Positions 17,751 through 26,856 are shown, numbered from the stretch's first letter. The stretch is 64,000 bases of DNA from Rhodocyclaceae bacterium (GCA_016704145.1 JADJAS010000007.1:930001-994000), one strand, 5' to 3'. Notes: generated by a model from the sequence alone, not told the origin. A program made the numbers and translations.

Positions 17751-18434
17751 ATGCGCAAGTTCCTCGTGTTCATCGCCGTATTGCTGTTCTCCAGCGTATC
17801 GCCGGCACTGACTTTGGATCAGATCAGCGGCACGGAAAGTGCCGGCGGTCTCAAGGAGGCGCTCACCCAGGGCGCGGGCAAGGCCGTGGAGTTGCTCGGC
17901 GCCAAGGACGGCTTCCTGGGCAACCCGAAGGTCAAGATCGGCCTGCCCGGCAACCTCGACAAGGCCGCCAAGATGATGCGCAAGCTCGGCATGGGCGGCA
18001 CCATCGACGAGTTGGAGACCGCCATGAACCGCGCCGCCGAGGCTGCCGTGCCCGAGGCGAAGAAGCTGCTGGTCGACTCGATCAAGTCGATGTCGGTCGA
18101 CGACGCCAAGGGCATTCTTACCGGCGGCGACAACGCCGCCACCGAATACTTCAAGCGCAGCACTTCCGAGCCGCTGAAGGAAAAATTCAAGCCGATCGTC
18201 CAGCAGGCGATGGCCAAGGTGAAGGTCGCGGATGCCTTCGACAACTTCGCCGGTAAGGCGGCGACGTTCGGCGTGATCAAGAAGGAAGACGCCCAACTGG
18301 ACAACTACGTCACCGGCAAGGCCCTCGACGGCCTCTACAAGATGATCGCCGAGGAGGAGAAGGCCATTCGCAGCAACCCGATCGGCGCCGCCGGCAATCT
18401 GGCCAAGAAGGTGTTCGGAGCACTGGGCAAGTAG
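17751..18434 (+). CDS. DUF4197 family periplasmic protein
   Basis: A 227-residue protein with a signal peptide (MRKFLVFIAVLLFSS...SPA). The DUF4197 core begins at GLKEALTQGAGKAVELLG (near residue 34) and continues through KIGLPGNLDKAAKMMRKLGMG, MNRAAEAAVPEAK and the C-terminal ALDGLYKMIAEEEKAIRSNP. RBS AAGGAG at 17739 supports the start. The family is widespread in Proteobacteria and has no known function. It lies 32 bases after the TPR gene and 6 before rep; it is probably a housekeeping gene unrelated to catabolism. Confidence 0.85.
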   Translation: MRKFLVFIAVLLFSSVSPALTLDQISGTESAGGLKEALTQGAGKAVELLGAKDGFLGNPKVKIGLPGNLDKAAKMMRKLGMGGTIDELETAMNRAAEAAVPEAKKLLVDSIKSMSVDDAKGILTGGDNAATEYFKRSTSEPLKEKFKPIVQQAMAKVKVADAFDNFAGKAATFGVIKKEDAQLDNYVTGKALDGLYKMIAEEEKAIRSNPIGAAGNLAKKVFGALGK

Positions 18435-18440
18435 CCGTCG

Positions 18441-20426
18441 TTGGCGGCCGATTCCCTCAACCCGCCTCAGCGGGAAGCGATCCGCTACCTCGACGGACCG
18501 CTGCTGGTACTGGCCGGCGCCGGCAGCGGCAAGACGCGCGTCATCACCCAGAAGATTGCCTGGCTGACGGGCGAAGGTGGCATCGCGCCGGACAAGATCA
18601 CCGCCATCACCTTCACCAACAAGGCGGCGAAGGAGATGAAGGAGCGCGCCGTGCGCCTCGTCGGCGGTCGCGGCGAAGGGCTCACCATTTCCACCTTTCA
18701 TTCGCTCGGCGCCCGCATCCTGCGCCAGGAGGCCCGGCATGTCGGGCTGAAGCCCGGCTTCTCGATCCTTGATGCCTCGGACACCGGGCAACTGTTCCAG
18801 GAGATGCTGAAGAACGCCGACAAGGCGCGCATCCGTGGCGTCCAGAACCGCATCTCGCTGTGGAAGAACGCTGTCGTCGGCCCCGAGCAGGCGGCCGCCA
18901 TCGCGACCGACGATCTGGAAGCCGGCGCCGCCAAGGTGTACGCCGAATACGAACGGACGCTGCGTGCCTACCAAGCCGTCGATTTCGACGACCTGATCCG
19001 CCTGCCGGTGGAACTGTTCGAGGCGCACGACGACGTCGGAGGCCGTTGGCGCAGCCGCATCTGGCACCTGCTGGTCGACGAATATCAGGACACCAACCGC
19101 TGCCAGTACCGGCTGATGAAGCTGCTCACGGGTGCGCGCGCCAGCTTCACGGCGGTGGGCGACGACGACCAGTCGATCTACGGCTGGCGCGGCGCCGACA
19201 TCGGCAACCTGCGGCTACTGCGCGACGAATACCCGAACCTCAAGGTCATCGCGCTGGAACAGAACTACCGCTCGACCACGCGCATTCTCGCCGCCGCCAA
19301 CAGCGTCATCCGCCACAACCCGAAGCTGTTCGAGAAGCGCCTGTGGTCGGACAAGGGCCACGGCGACGCCATCCAGGTGATCGCCTGCCGCGACAACGTG
19401 CATGAAGCCGAATGGGTCGCGGCGCGCTTGCAGGCGCACCGCTTCGAGCATCGCGGCAAGTGGTTGGACTACGCCGTGCTTTATCGCGGCAACCATCAGG
19501 CCCGCGTCTTCGAACAACAATTGCGCGCCCAGAAGATTCCCTACGTGCTGTCCGGCGGCCAGTCCTTCTTCGAGCGCAGCGAGATCAAGGACTTGACCAG
19601 CTACCTGCGCCTGCTGGCCAATCAGGATGATGACCCGGCCTTCATCCGCGCCGTCACCACACCGCGACGAGGCATCGGCGGCAGCACGCTGGAAGCGCTG
19701 GGCAAGGCGGCCGGCAGCCGGCACCAGAGCTTGTTCGCCGCCATCTTCGCGCCGGGACTGGAAGCCGAACTGGCCGCCAAGCCTTTCGTCGCCGTGCGCG
19801 AGTTCGCTCAGTTCATCACCCGCATCGAATACCGCGCCCAGCGCGAACCGGCGGGGCAGGTACTCGACGACCTGCTGCGCGCCATCGGTTACGAGACCTG
19901 GCTGTTCGAAACACTGGACCCGAAGGAAGCCGAGACCAAGTGGAACAACGTGCGCGACTTCGTCGGCTGGCTGCGCCAGAAGGGCGAGGCGGAAGGCAAG
20001 TCGCTGCTGGAACTGGCGCAGACGGTGGCGCTCTTGTCGATGCTCGACAAGCAGGAAGGCGAGCAGGATGCCGTGCAACTGGCAACGCTGCACGCCGCCA
20101 AGGGGTTGGAGTTCCGCCACGTCTTCCTGGTCGGCGCCGAGGAAGGCATCCTGCCGCACCGGGAGTCGCTGCACGTGGCGGGCATCGAGGAAGAACGCCG
20201 GCTGATGTACGTCGGCATCACCCGCGCGCAGCTGAGCCTAGCCGTGACCTGGTGCGAAAAGCGCAAGCAGGGCAAGGAGATCAGCGAGCGTCAGGCCTCG
20301 CGCTTTATCGGCGAAATGGGCGACGACCTCAAGCACGTCGGCCGCAAGAGCGATGCGCCGGAGGACAGAAATGCCGGTCGCGCCAAGTTCGCCCAGTTCA
20401 AGGCGATGCTGGCGAGACAGAAATAG
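18441..20426 (+). CDS. rep: ATP-dependent DNA helicase Rep
   Basis: A 661-residue superfamily 1A 3'-5' helicase, close in length to E. coli Rep (673). All SF1 motifs are visible: Q motif LNPPQREAI (6-14), Walker A AGAGSGKT near 24-31, motif Ia TFTNKAAKEM, motif II DEYQDTN near 213, motif III GDDDQSIYGWRGA near 236, motif IV LEQNYRST, motif V TLHAAKGLEF near 548 and motif VI RRLMYVGITRA near 581. It clears roadblocks ahead of replication forks. The reading frame begins at TTG (18441) six bases after the DUF4197 stop, with no strong RBS. Similar length and HH..RAM motifs favour Rep over UvrD. Confidence 0.92.
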   Translation: MAADSLNPPQREAIRYLDGPLLVLAGAGSGKTRVITQKIAWLTGEGGIAPDKITAITFTNKAAKEMKERAVRLVGGRGEGLTISTFHSLGARILRQEARHVGLKPGFSILDASDTGQLFQEMLKNADKARIRGVQNRISLWKNAVVGPEQAAAIATDDLEAGAAKVYAEYERTLRAYQAVDFDDLIRLPVELFEAHDDVGGRWRSRIWHLLVDEYQDTNRCQYRLMKLLTGARASFTAVGDDDQSIYGWRGADIGNLRLLRDEYPNLKVIALEQNYRSTTRILAAANSVIRHNPKLFEKRLWSDKGHGDAIQVIACRDNVHEAEWVAARLQAHRFEHRGKWLDYAVLYRGNHQARVFEQQLRAQKIPYVLSGGQSFFERSEIKDLTSYLRLLANQDDDPAFIRAVTTPRRGIGGSTLEALGKAAGSRHQSLFAAIFAPGLEAELAAKPFVAVREFAQFITRIEYRAQREPAGQVLDDLLRAIGYETWLFETLDPKEAETKWNNVRDFVGWLRQKGEAEGKSLLELAQTVALLSMLDKQEGEQDAVQLATLHAAKGLEFRHVFLVGAEEGILPHRESLHVAGIEEERRLMYVGITRAQLSLAVTWCEKRKQGKEISERQASRFIGEMGDDLKHVGRKSDAPEDRNAGRAKFAQFKAMLARQK

Positions 20427-20429
20427 TCG

Positions 20430-20858
20430 CTATTTGAAGCTGGCACCGGACTGGTTGGCCATGACGACGATGGCGCGCTTGATCTCGTCTTCCGTTGCGT
20501 CGGCCACGCCGCCCTTCGGCGGCATGGCATTCTTGCCGGCGATCGCGCTCTTCAACAGGCCGTCGAGACCCAGCGCGATGCGCGGCGCCCAGGCGCCCTG
20601 GTCTCCCGTCTTCGGTGCGCCGGCGACGCCGGCATTGTGGCAGGCGCCGCAGGCCGCCTTGATCATGTTCTCGCCGCTGCGCGAGCCGACAGCGACCTTC
20701 GGCCCACTCGCCGCGAGTTCAACCCGCGCCACCGGCTGGATGCGGAGATTTGCCGACTCGACGTCGATCCTGGGTTTGCTACCCATCGCCACGGCCGAAG
20801 GCATCGACACCGCCACCGCGCACGCCAAGGTCAATGAGTGAAGCTTGATGCGGGACAT
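20430..20858 (-). CDS. Small mono-heme cytochrome c (c5-like)
   Basis: A 142-residue exported cytochrome. The ATG at 20858 follows a CGAGGTGA ribosome site and gives a signal peptide (KLHSLTLACAVAVSMPSAVA). The C-terminal 80 residues hold one heme site CGACH near residue 71 and an axial Met in AMPPKGG near 107, the layout of cytochrome c5/c555. It should shuttle electrons in the periplasm and could accept electrons from the molybdoenzyme or serve respiration. It converges on rep with 3 bases between the stops. Its own specific role is unknown. Confidence 0.85.
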   Translation of the reverse strand: MSRIKLHSLTLACAVAVSMPSAVAMGSKPRIDVESANLRIQPVARVELAASGPKVAVGSRSGENMIKAACGACHNAGVAGAPKTGDQGAWAPRIALGLDGLLKSAIAGKNAMPPKGGVADATEDEIKRAIVVMANQSGASFK

Positions 20859-20960
20859 CCGGTCACCTCGCGGGAGCTTGAGGAGCCTCAAGGGGTGAGG
20901 AACCTCAATGGATGCGGAAATTATATCGACAGCGCCAGTCCCTGTCCTTTCGTGAATCGA

Positions 20961-23606
20961 CTATTCGATGATGCCGAGAAGACGGGCACGATCCACCGCG
21001 TGCCGGCGGTTGGCGGCACCGAGCTTGTTGAACAAATGCTTCAAGTGCCATTTGACGGTTTCGGCGCCGACATCGAGCAGACGGGCGATTTCCTTGTTCG
21101 AGCGGCCGGAGGCAAGGGCAATCAGCACTTCCATTTCGCGGTCGGACAACTGACTCGCGCCCTTGCCGGTCGGTCTGACCGACAACCGCGCTTCCACCCC
21201 GAGTCCGCAACGACGAGCCGCTCGTTCCAGGAACGAGTTCGAGACTTTGCCCAAGCGGGCGACACGCGAGTTCAAGAGTGCCGGCAACCGCTCCGCCGCC
21301 AAAAGCCAGTCGTCGGCGACGGCGCGAACCAACCCAAAGGATTCGGCGAGACCCATGGCCTCGACGAGGGACGAGGACGACGCGGTATCGGCTTCGTCAT
21401 GACAGCAGGCGGTGAGAATGCCGATGGTGATCAGTTCGCGTCCCCGGCGCAGGCGACCGGCAAGTTGCGTCGCGGCCGCAAGCGCGATACGAGCCTCGTC
21501 CCTGTTCTGCTTGAGCAAGGCCAGACGCGCCGCCGCCATGTCGCGCATGAGGCGCAGTTCGGCGTCCAGGCCCTTGGCCGGAGGGCCGTCGGGGCCGACC
21601 AACTCGTCCAATGCGCCTTGCAACATCGTGCAAGACAGCCGACGATGGCGGTTGGCCTGCAAGCGCATTTGCTCTTCCAGGCTGGCGGCGACCAATCGCG
21701 GCTGCCCGCGCAGGCGACCGATTTCGGCAAGATTATTAAGGGCCTCGAGCGCCCTGCCTTCCCGCCCCCGCAGGTCCTCGTGGCGAGCCAGGGTGCGATA
21801 GGCCAGGATCACGGCATCGGGAAGCCCCGCCCGCTCGACCAGATCGATCCGATTGGCCAGCAGCGACCGCGCTTCATCCTCGGCGCCGAGATCCCACGCC
21901 GCCGCCGCCAGCCCGGCGGCCTGCAGCGCCGCCGCCAACGACCGGCGGCCGCCGGTTGCCTCCGCGCGGACCAAGGCACGTCGAAACACCGGCGCCGCCT
22001 CGGCCGCCAGTCCCTCCACAAGGTAGCTCAAGCCCACGGCGAATGCTCCGTACATCTCGTCGTAATGACTGCGCGGGGCGTCGCTGCTGTCAGACAACTG
22101 TTGGTAGTGCCGCGCCGCGGCGGGACTGCCGGCATGAATGGCGAAATAGGAACTCGAATTGCGATAAAGCGACGCCAGCGAAGTATCGTCGTCCAGCCTG
22201 CCGAGGCTGGCCGATCGATAATCGTCATCGTGAATCTCGATCGCCGAACGGACGATTTCGGCCTGTCGCCGGGTTTCCGAGGTCAGCGTCGACCGCGCCG
22301 CGATGAGATCGATCAAGCGATGGGCATCGTCGAGTCGGCAGCACAGCGTGCAGGCCCATGCCAAGGTCAGCTGAATGCCTTCGTGGCTTGCCAGTTCCTG
22401 TTCGGGCAAGCGATCGAGCCAGGCCAGCACCTCCGCCATCCGACCTTGGCTGGCGAGCAGACGCAAGCGCGCCTCGATCCAGGCCAATGCCGAGGCTTTC
22501 ATGCCGCCGCGGAAAGCGTGCTCGGCGGCCTCGTCAATCCTGCCATTCGCGGCATACCACTCGGCCGCGGTCCGGTGCACGGACTCGATTGTCGAGCGAG
22601 GCAATTCGCGGGCTCGGTCCCGCAGGTATTCCCCGAGCAAGGGATGCAGTCGATAGTTTTCGCCGCCGCCTTCGATCGCCACCACCAGACCGCTATCGCG
22701 TTCAATCCTGGCGAGCAGTTCGCGCGCGCTCGCCATGCCGACCAGCGCACCGCACAGCGAAGCATCGACTGTGCTCAGCAGTGAAGCCCGGATCAGCGCC
22801 TCGGCTTCCATCGATGCCAGTCCGGCCATGACGAAGCGGGTGATGTAACGTCCCACATTGCCGCCAGAGCCGGACAGATCGGCCACTGCCGACGCCAAGG
22901 CATCGCCAACCGTGCCGGAGGCCATCAGATGTATCGCCAGTGGCCAGCCATCGGTACGCTCGTGCAAGCGGGCGGCCAGATCGATATCGACGGCGTCGCC
23001 TTGTTGCTTGCGCAGCAGTTCCACGGTCTCGTCCAGGCTGAAGCGCAGGTCGTCGACGTCGAGGCAGCGGCAATGACCATAGGCCGCCAATTCGTCCTGG
23101 GCGAACTGGGGTTCCGTTCGCGAAGCCACGACCAGATGAAAATTGGGGGGTGCGTTGGTGGCCAGATAGTGGCAGAAGCGGTCCGCGGCCGAACCGGCCA
23201 GAAGATGCAGATCATCGATCAGCAAGTACGTTGGCCGCGCCCGCTCGTGCACCACCGTCAGCAGTTCGCTGACGACGGAAAAGTCCGATTCCGCACTCCT
23301 CGCGGCATCGAGCCGGTCAATGCCCGTCACATCGCCAATGGCATCAAGTGCGGTCCGGATCATCCGGGCCGGCGTGGCGTCCGCATCCAGCGACAACCAC
23401 GCCACATCGCCGCCGCGCATCATCAGGTCCAGTCGCAATTGCGCCAACAGCGACGTCTTGCCAAACCCGGCGCCGGCGACAATCGCGGTCAGCGGTGCCG
23501 CGCTGGCGGCCAGCAATTTTTCCATCAGGCGCGGGCGCGCCACCAGCAGACGCGCGCCATGAGGCGGCAGGGTCCGCAGCGCCGCCACGCCTTCAGTCGA
23601 TGACAT
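20961..23606 (-). CDS. LuxR-family ATP-dependent (MalT-like, LAL) transcriptional regulator
   Basis: An 881-residue regulator of the large MalT/LAL type. An N-terminal STAND NTPase has Walker A AGAGFGKTS at about residues 44-52 and a Walker B-like LLIDDLHLL near 150. A long helical TPR-like sensor follows (about 330-790). The C-terminal LuxR/GerE helix-turn-helix reads LSDREMEVLIALASGRSNKE, then IARLLDVGAETVKWHLKHLF. Such proteins bind an inducer and ATP, oligomerise and activate catabolic promoters. It starts 45 bases downstream of the CoA-ligase stop on the same strand, so it is likely expressed with, and may control, the 2-aminobenzoyl-CoA genes. A GTG three bases upstream is an alternative start. 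Confidence 0.88.
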   Translation of the reverse strand: MSSTEGVAALRTLPPHGARLLVARPRLMEKLLAASAAPLTAIVAGAGFGKTSLLAQLRLDLMMRGGDVAWLSLDADATPARMIRTALDAIGDVTGIDRLDAARSAESDFSVVSELLTVVHERARPTYLLIDDLHLLAGSAADRFCHYLATNAPPNFHLVVASRTEPQFAQDELAAYGHCRCLDVDDLRFSLDETVELLRKQQGDAVDIDLAARLHERTDGWPLAIHLMASGTVGDALASAVADLSGSGGNVGRYITRFVMAGLASMEAEALIRASLLSTVDASLCGALVGMASARELLARIERDSGLVVAIEGGGENYRLHPLLGEYLRDRARELPRSTIESVHRTAAEWYAANGRIDEAAEHAFRGGMKASALAWIEARLRLLASQGRMAEVLAWLDRLPEQELASHEGIQLTLAWACTLCCRLDDAHRLIDLIAARSTLTSETRRQAEIVRSAIEIHDDDYRSASLGRLDDDTSLASLYRNSSSYFAIHAGSPAAARHYQQLSDSSDAPRSHYDEMYGAFAVGLSYLVEGLAAEAAPVFRRALVRAEATGGRRSLAAALQAAGLAAAAWDLGAEDEARSLLANRIDLVERAGLPDAVILAYRTLARHEDLRGREGRALEALNNLAEIGRLRGQPRLVAASLEEQMRLQANRHRRLSCTMLQGALDELVGPDGPPAKGLDAELRLMRDMAAARLALLKQNRDEARIALAAATQLAGRLRRGRELITIGILTACCHDEADTASSSSLVEAMGLAESFGLVRAVADDWLLAAERLPALLNSRVARLGKVSNSFLERAARRCGLGVEARLSVRPTGKGASQLSDREMEVLIALASGRSNKEIARLLDVGAETVKWHLKHLFNKLGAANRRHAVDRARLLGIIE

Positions 23607-23651
23607 CACTGGGTGCGCGGATCGTGAGCCATTGGCCGACGCGCCGTGAAC

Positions 23652-25256
23652 TCAGGGAAACTCCTTCAGCTTGTAGCGCTGAAGCTTGCCGTTCTCGGTA
23701 CGTGGCAAGGCCGCGACGAAACTGATCGCGCGCGGATACTTGTATGGCGCGGCATGCTGCTTTACATGGTCTTGCAACTCGCGGATCATCGCCTGATCTC
23801 CCCGCACGCCTGGCTTCAACACCACGAAGGCCTTCAGAATCTGGCCACGATCCGGATCGGGGACGCCGATCACACCGCATTCGGCAACCGCCGGATGTTC
23901 GAGCAACACCGACTCCACCTCCGGACTGGCAACGTTATAGCCCGAGGTTATGATGATATCGTCATTGCGCGCATGGTAATAGTAGTAGCCATCGGCATCC
24001 ATGTGAAACGTATCGCCGGTCAGATTCCAGCCGTCGCGCACGTACCTGGCTTGACGGTCGTCGGCCAGATAGCGGCAGCCGGTGGGGCCCTTGATGGCAA
24101 GCCAGCCGGTTTCGCCGACGGGCACCGGCCGCATGTTCTCGTCGACCACGCGGGCCCGGTAGCCCGGCAATACCTTACCGATCGCCCCAACGCGGTAGTC
24201 GGCCGGACCCGAGGCAATATACATATGGATGACCTCGGTGCCGCCAATACCATCGTGAATCTGGATATCGGTCGCCGAGCGCCACTCGTCGCGCATCGCG
24301 GTCGACAAGGGCTCACCCGCCGCAACGCACTTCTTCAACTGACCAAGATCGTGATCGCCGACGCGGCCGGTCATCTGCCGGTAGGCCGTCGGCGACGTGA
24401 AGCAGATCGTGGCACGATGTCTTGCCATCGCGGCCAGCAAGGCATCCGGCGTCAGCCGTTCGAGCAGCACGGTGCAGGCGCGCGCCCACATCGGGAAACA
24501 CAGCAACCCGCCAAGACCGAAGGTAAACGCCAACGGCGGCGTGCCGATGAACACATCGCTCGCATCCGGGCGCAGGCAATGACGTGGAAATACCTCGCAC
24601 ATCGCCATGACGTCGCGGTGTGCGTGGATACAGCCTTTCGGGATGCCGGTGGTTCCCGAGGTAAATGCTATCAGGGCCGGGTCGTCGGCGGCCGTATCGA
24701 CGGCGGCGAAACCATCCGGCTTGTCCGCGAGCCGCGTCTCGAACTCGGCATCGCCGTAATACATGATCGTGCGTAGGCTCGGACAGGCCGCCTGCGCGGC
24801 CATGAGTTCCTCGGCCAGCGACACCTCGCACAGTGCGTGACTAACCTGCGCCAAGTCGACGATCTGTTTCAGTTCCTTGGCCCTCAACAGAGACATGGTG
24901 CCCACGGCCACGCCGCCCGCCTTCCACACCGCCAGCCAGCAGACGGCCAGCCAGGGGGAATTCGCCCCGCGCAGGAGAACGCGGTTGCCCGGCACCAATT
25001 CCATGTTCTCCGTCAGCAGGTGGGCCAGTTGATCGACACGACGCTGGATCTCCCGGTAGCTCCAGCGGATACCTTCGCCGATCATTGCCGGGCGATCGCC
25101 GTGGCCATCCCGCACGGCATTGTCCAGCAGCGCCACCGCCGCGTTCAACTGTTCCGGGAATTGCAATTCGGGAGTCTCGAAAATCAGGTCGGGCCACTGC
25201 TCCGGTGGCGGCATGCCATCCCGGACAAATCGGTCAACATGCGCGCTGATCCCCAT
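23652..25256 (-). CDS. Benzoate/2-aminobenzoate-CoA ligase family protein
   Basis: A 534-residue AMP-forming aryl-CoA ligase; the ATG at 25256 follows GGAGGGGG. The ATP loop is FTSGTTGIPKGC near residue 188, the adenylate motif HDGIGGTEVIHMY near 318, and the C-terminal lysine lies in TENGKLQRYKL near 525. NDDIIITSGYNVASPEVESVL is characteristic of the benzoate/2-aminobenzoate-CoA ligase clade. With the 2-aminobenzoyl-CoA monooxygenase/reductase in the same block, anthranilate activation is the most probable job, but benzoate, salicylate or other substituted benzoates cannot be excluded. It is the last enzyme gene of a minus-strand run starting at 28827. Confidence 0.82.
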   Translation of the reverse strand: MGISAHVDRFVRDGMPPPEQWPDLIFETPELQFPEQLNAAVALLDNAVRDGHGDRPAMIGEGIRWSYREIQRRVDQLAHLLTENMELVPGNRVLLRGANSPWLAVCWLAVWKAGGVAVGTMSLLRAKELKQIVDLAQVSHALCEVSLAEELMAAQAACPSLRTIMYYGDAEFETRLADKPDGFAAVDTAADDPALIAFTSGTTGIPKGCIHAHRDVMAMCEVFPRHCLRPDASDVFIGTPPLAFTFGLGGLLCFPMWARACTVLLERLTPDALLAAMARHRATICFTSPTAYRQMTGRVGDHDLGQLKKCVAAGEPLSTAMRDEWRSATDIQIHDGIGGTEVIHMYIASGPADYRVGAIGKVLPGYRARVVDENMRPVPVGETGWLAIKGPTGCRYLADDRQARYVRDGWNLTGDTFHMDADGYYYYHARNDDIIITSGYNVASPEVESVLLEHPAVAECGVIGVPDPDRGQILKAFVVLKPGVRGDQAMIRELQDHVKQHAAPYKYPRAISFVAALPRTENGKLQRYKLKEFP

Positions 25257-25282
25257 TTCCCATCCCCCTCCATGAATGAAAG

Positions 25283-25678
25283 CTAATGGCTCCGAGCCAT
25301 GGTCGCCATGCCGAACTGTTCCATGATCTCCTGAAATCCGCGCGCCGCCAGCGTCTGGTGGCTCGATGGGCAGAAACAGATGGCCTGGCCAAGCCGAATC
25401 TCCCGGCGCAACACCGGCAGAAGATCCTCGTGACCGCCATCTTCCAACTTTCGCGCGGCCGGCCGGTCGAGGACGATCAGGAGGTCGACCCCGGCCTTGT
25501 CGACACCCCGAAACGGCTGCGTCGAGGCCCGCCAGCCGGCACCTTCGACGCGTCGGCAAACGACCATGGTCTCGTCGCCGAGGCCGGCAATGCCCAGGCT
25601 GGCTGCGTCATCGAGATGGGCAAACAAGTCCCGGTGGCGATCCAGAAGCCCTTGCCAGGGAATGAGACTCGCGGCCAT
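25283..25678 (-). CDS. Uncharacterised protein, paralogue of the 26389-26847 gene
   Basis: A 131-residue soluble protein of no family I recognise. It is related along its length to the product of 26389-26847: both begin with WQ..LDRHR.LF near residue 10, share a central block (STQPFRGVDKAGVDLLIVL here, STACYRGPQHTKVDLLLVV there) and end with an LR..IR.G..I.F element and a short LG-rich tail. It lies between the ATC-hydrolase-like gene and the CoA ligase with 13- and 26-base gaps, so it belongs to the 2-aminobenzoyl-CoA operon. A two-subunit complex with its paralogue is a reasonable guess. Function unknown. Confidence 0.7.
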   Translation of the reverse strand: MAASLIPWQGLLDRHRDLFAHLDDAASLGIAGLGDETMVVCRRVEGAGWRASTQPFRGVDKAGVDLLIVLDRPAARKLEDGGHEDLLPVLRREIRLGQAICFCPSSHQTLAARGFQEIMEQFGMATMARSH

Positions 25679-25691
25679 GGCGAGCCGTCCG

Positions 25692-26198
25692 TCAGGGCGT
25701 CCGGGAAAACCGCCGCGTGCAACTCCGGTCGCCGGCCGGCAGCGCGCTTTCCGTCACCACCTTGATGCGCGGAGAAATGCTCGCCGCGGTGGTGCCGAAC
25801 CAGTTGTCGCAGCCCGCCTGGCATTGGTCGGGAATGCCGCTGGCACGAAAGGAATCCTGCCACGGACAAGCGGTATGCACCAGCAGCACGTCATCGCCAT
25901 CCCGCTCGAGGTGGGCGGTTTCACCCATCACCTCGCTCGCGCGAACCAGAGTGAAGACCACCTTTTCCAGATCGTCCGGGCTGCCTCCCCGCTGCAGGTA
26001 CATCGCGCCGGTACCCAGGCCAATGCGCCCGTAGAACTCCACTTCGAGTTGCCGGGCCGCCGCCTCGCCATAGTGGTCCGCCACCACCCGACGCCAGCCA
26101 TGAAAGAAGTCATGGCAAATCCGCTGCATGGACTGCCAGTCCCGCTCGGTGCGATTGAGGCGCTTGGCGAGATCATCGCCCGATTGTGTGGTGTTCAT
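25692..26198 (-). CDS. L-2-amino-thiazoline-4-carboxylate hydrolase (ATC_hyd)-like protein
   Basis: A 168-residue protein. The start at 26198 overlaps the upstream zinc-ribbon gene by 4 bases. The C-terminal half shows the Cys pattern of the ATC-hydrolase family: CPWQDSFRASGIPDQCQAGC near residues 110-129, then SPRIKVVTESALPAGDRSC near 139-157. The founding enzyme opens a cyclic C=N bond (2-amino-thiazoline-4-carboxylate to carbamoyl-cysteine). In this context it could hydrolyse an enamine or imine formed after dearomatisation of 2-aminobenzoyl-CoA. That reaction is my inference; only the family resemblance and operon position are seen. Confidence 0.55.
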   Translation of the reverse strand: MNTTQSGDDLAKRLNRTERDWQSMQRICHDFFHGWRRVVADHYGEAAARQLEVEFYGRIGLGTGAMYLQRGGSPDDLEKVVFTLVRASEVMGETAHLERDGDDVLLVHTACPWQDSFRASGIPDQCQAGCDNWFGTTAASISPRIKVVTESALPAGDRSCTRRFSRTP

Positions 26199-26392
26199 GA
26201 CTGACTCCTGTCGAGAGGTTGCGTTTTGGCGCGTCGCTGAAATTCCGCCAGGGCGCGTTCGAATTCCGCGACGGTCGCCGCCGGCACTTCGCAACCGCAT
26301 TCATAGCACGTGTTGCGAATGCGATCGAACCAGCGGCAGCCACATTCGTCGCACGCCAGCTCCGGCGCGCCCGCGGGATTGAAGAAGATCAT
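26195..26392 (-). CDS. Small zinc-ribbon protein
   Basis: A 65-residue protein with two CxxC pairs, CDECGC at residues 14-19 and CYECGC at 29-34, followed by a charged helix (EFERALAEFQRR). This is a rubredoxin/zinc-ribbon knuckle of the kind found in regulatory or scaffold subunits. It overlaps the neighbours by 4 bases on both sides (ATGA at 26195 and at 26389), so its amount should be tied to theirs. It may bind zinc or iron and bring together the paralogue pair and the ATC-hydrolase-like protein. No function is known. Confidence 0.7.
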   Translation of the reverse strand: MIFFNPAGAPELACDECGCRWFDRIRNTCYECGCEVPAATVAEFERALAEFQRRAKTQPLDRSQS

Positions 26393-26847
26393 CGGCAGGC
26401 CCCAAGAAAAGCCAGCCCCAGGGTGTCGAGGAAATCCTCGTAGCCGGCGTCCTGCAATTCGTACTTGGTTCGAAAGACGAAGAACAGGATGTCGCCGCTG
26501 CGGATCAGTCGTCGCATGGTCGACAGGCGGTCATCGGCGGTCGTGCCGCCCAATTGACTCGCGGCGTGCTCACCGACCACCAGCAGCAGGTCGACCTTGG
26601 TGTGCTGCGGCCCGCGATAGCAGGCAGTGCTGGCAACCATGCCGCCCCCGGCAAGCGTCCACAACATCATGGGCATGTCCTCGCCGCCGGTGTTCGCCAG
26701 GCCGGCAACATGCTTGCCTGGCTGAATGCCCGAACCTTGGCGCGGCACCAGGCCGACCGTCGAGCCGGGAGCCATGTCGACGAACAGCGGGCGATGCCGG
26801 TCCAGCATCGCCTGCCAAGTCTCGACGACATCGAATAGCGAAGCCAT
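26389..26847 (-). CDS. Uncharacterised protein, paralogue of the 25283-25678 gene
   Basis: A 152-residue protein without recognised family, signal peptide or membrane segment. It resembles the 131-residue protein encoded at 25283: WQAMLDRHRPLF near residue 11, a central STACYRGPQHTKVDLLLVV near 72-90, and MRRLIRSGDILFFVF near 113. It has about 18 extra residues, mostly a Gly/Pro-rich loop (GLVPRQGSGIQPGKHVAGLA). It lies 9 bases after the flavin oxidoreductase gene and overlaps the zinc-ribbon gene. The pair could be alpha and beta subunits of one enzyme for a ring-processing step. Function unknown. Confidence 0.7.
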   Translation of the reverse strand: MASLFDVVETWQAMLDRHRPLFVDMAPGSTVGLVPRQGSGIQPGKHVAGLANTGGEDMPMMLWTLAGGGMVASTACYRGPQHTKVDLLLVVGEHAASQLGGTTADDRLSTMRRLIRSGDILFFVFRTKYELQDAGYEDFLDTLGLAFLGACR

Positions 26848-26856
26848 GACGACGCC

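Noticed and set aside
20838..22784. A 648-codon plus-strand frame opposite the LuxR-type regulator
   Set aside because: Low-complexity Arg/Gln-rich translation, antisense to a protein with clear Walker and HTH motifs.
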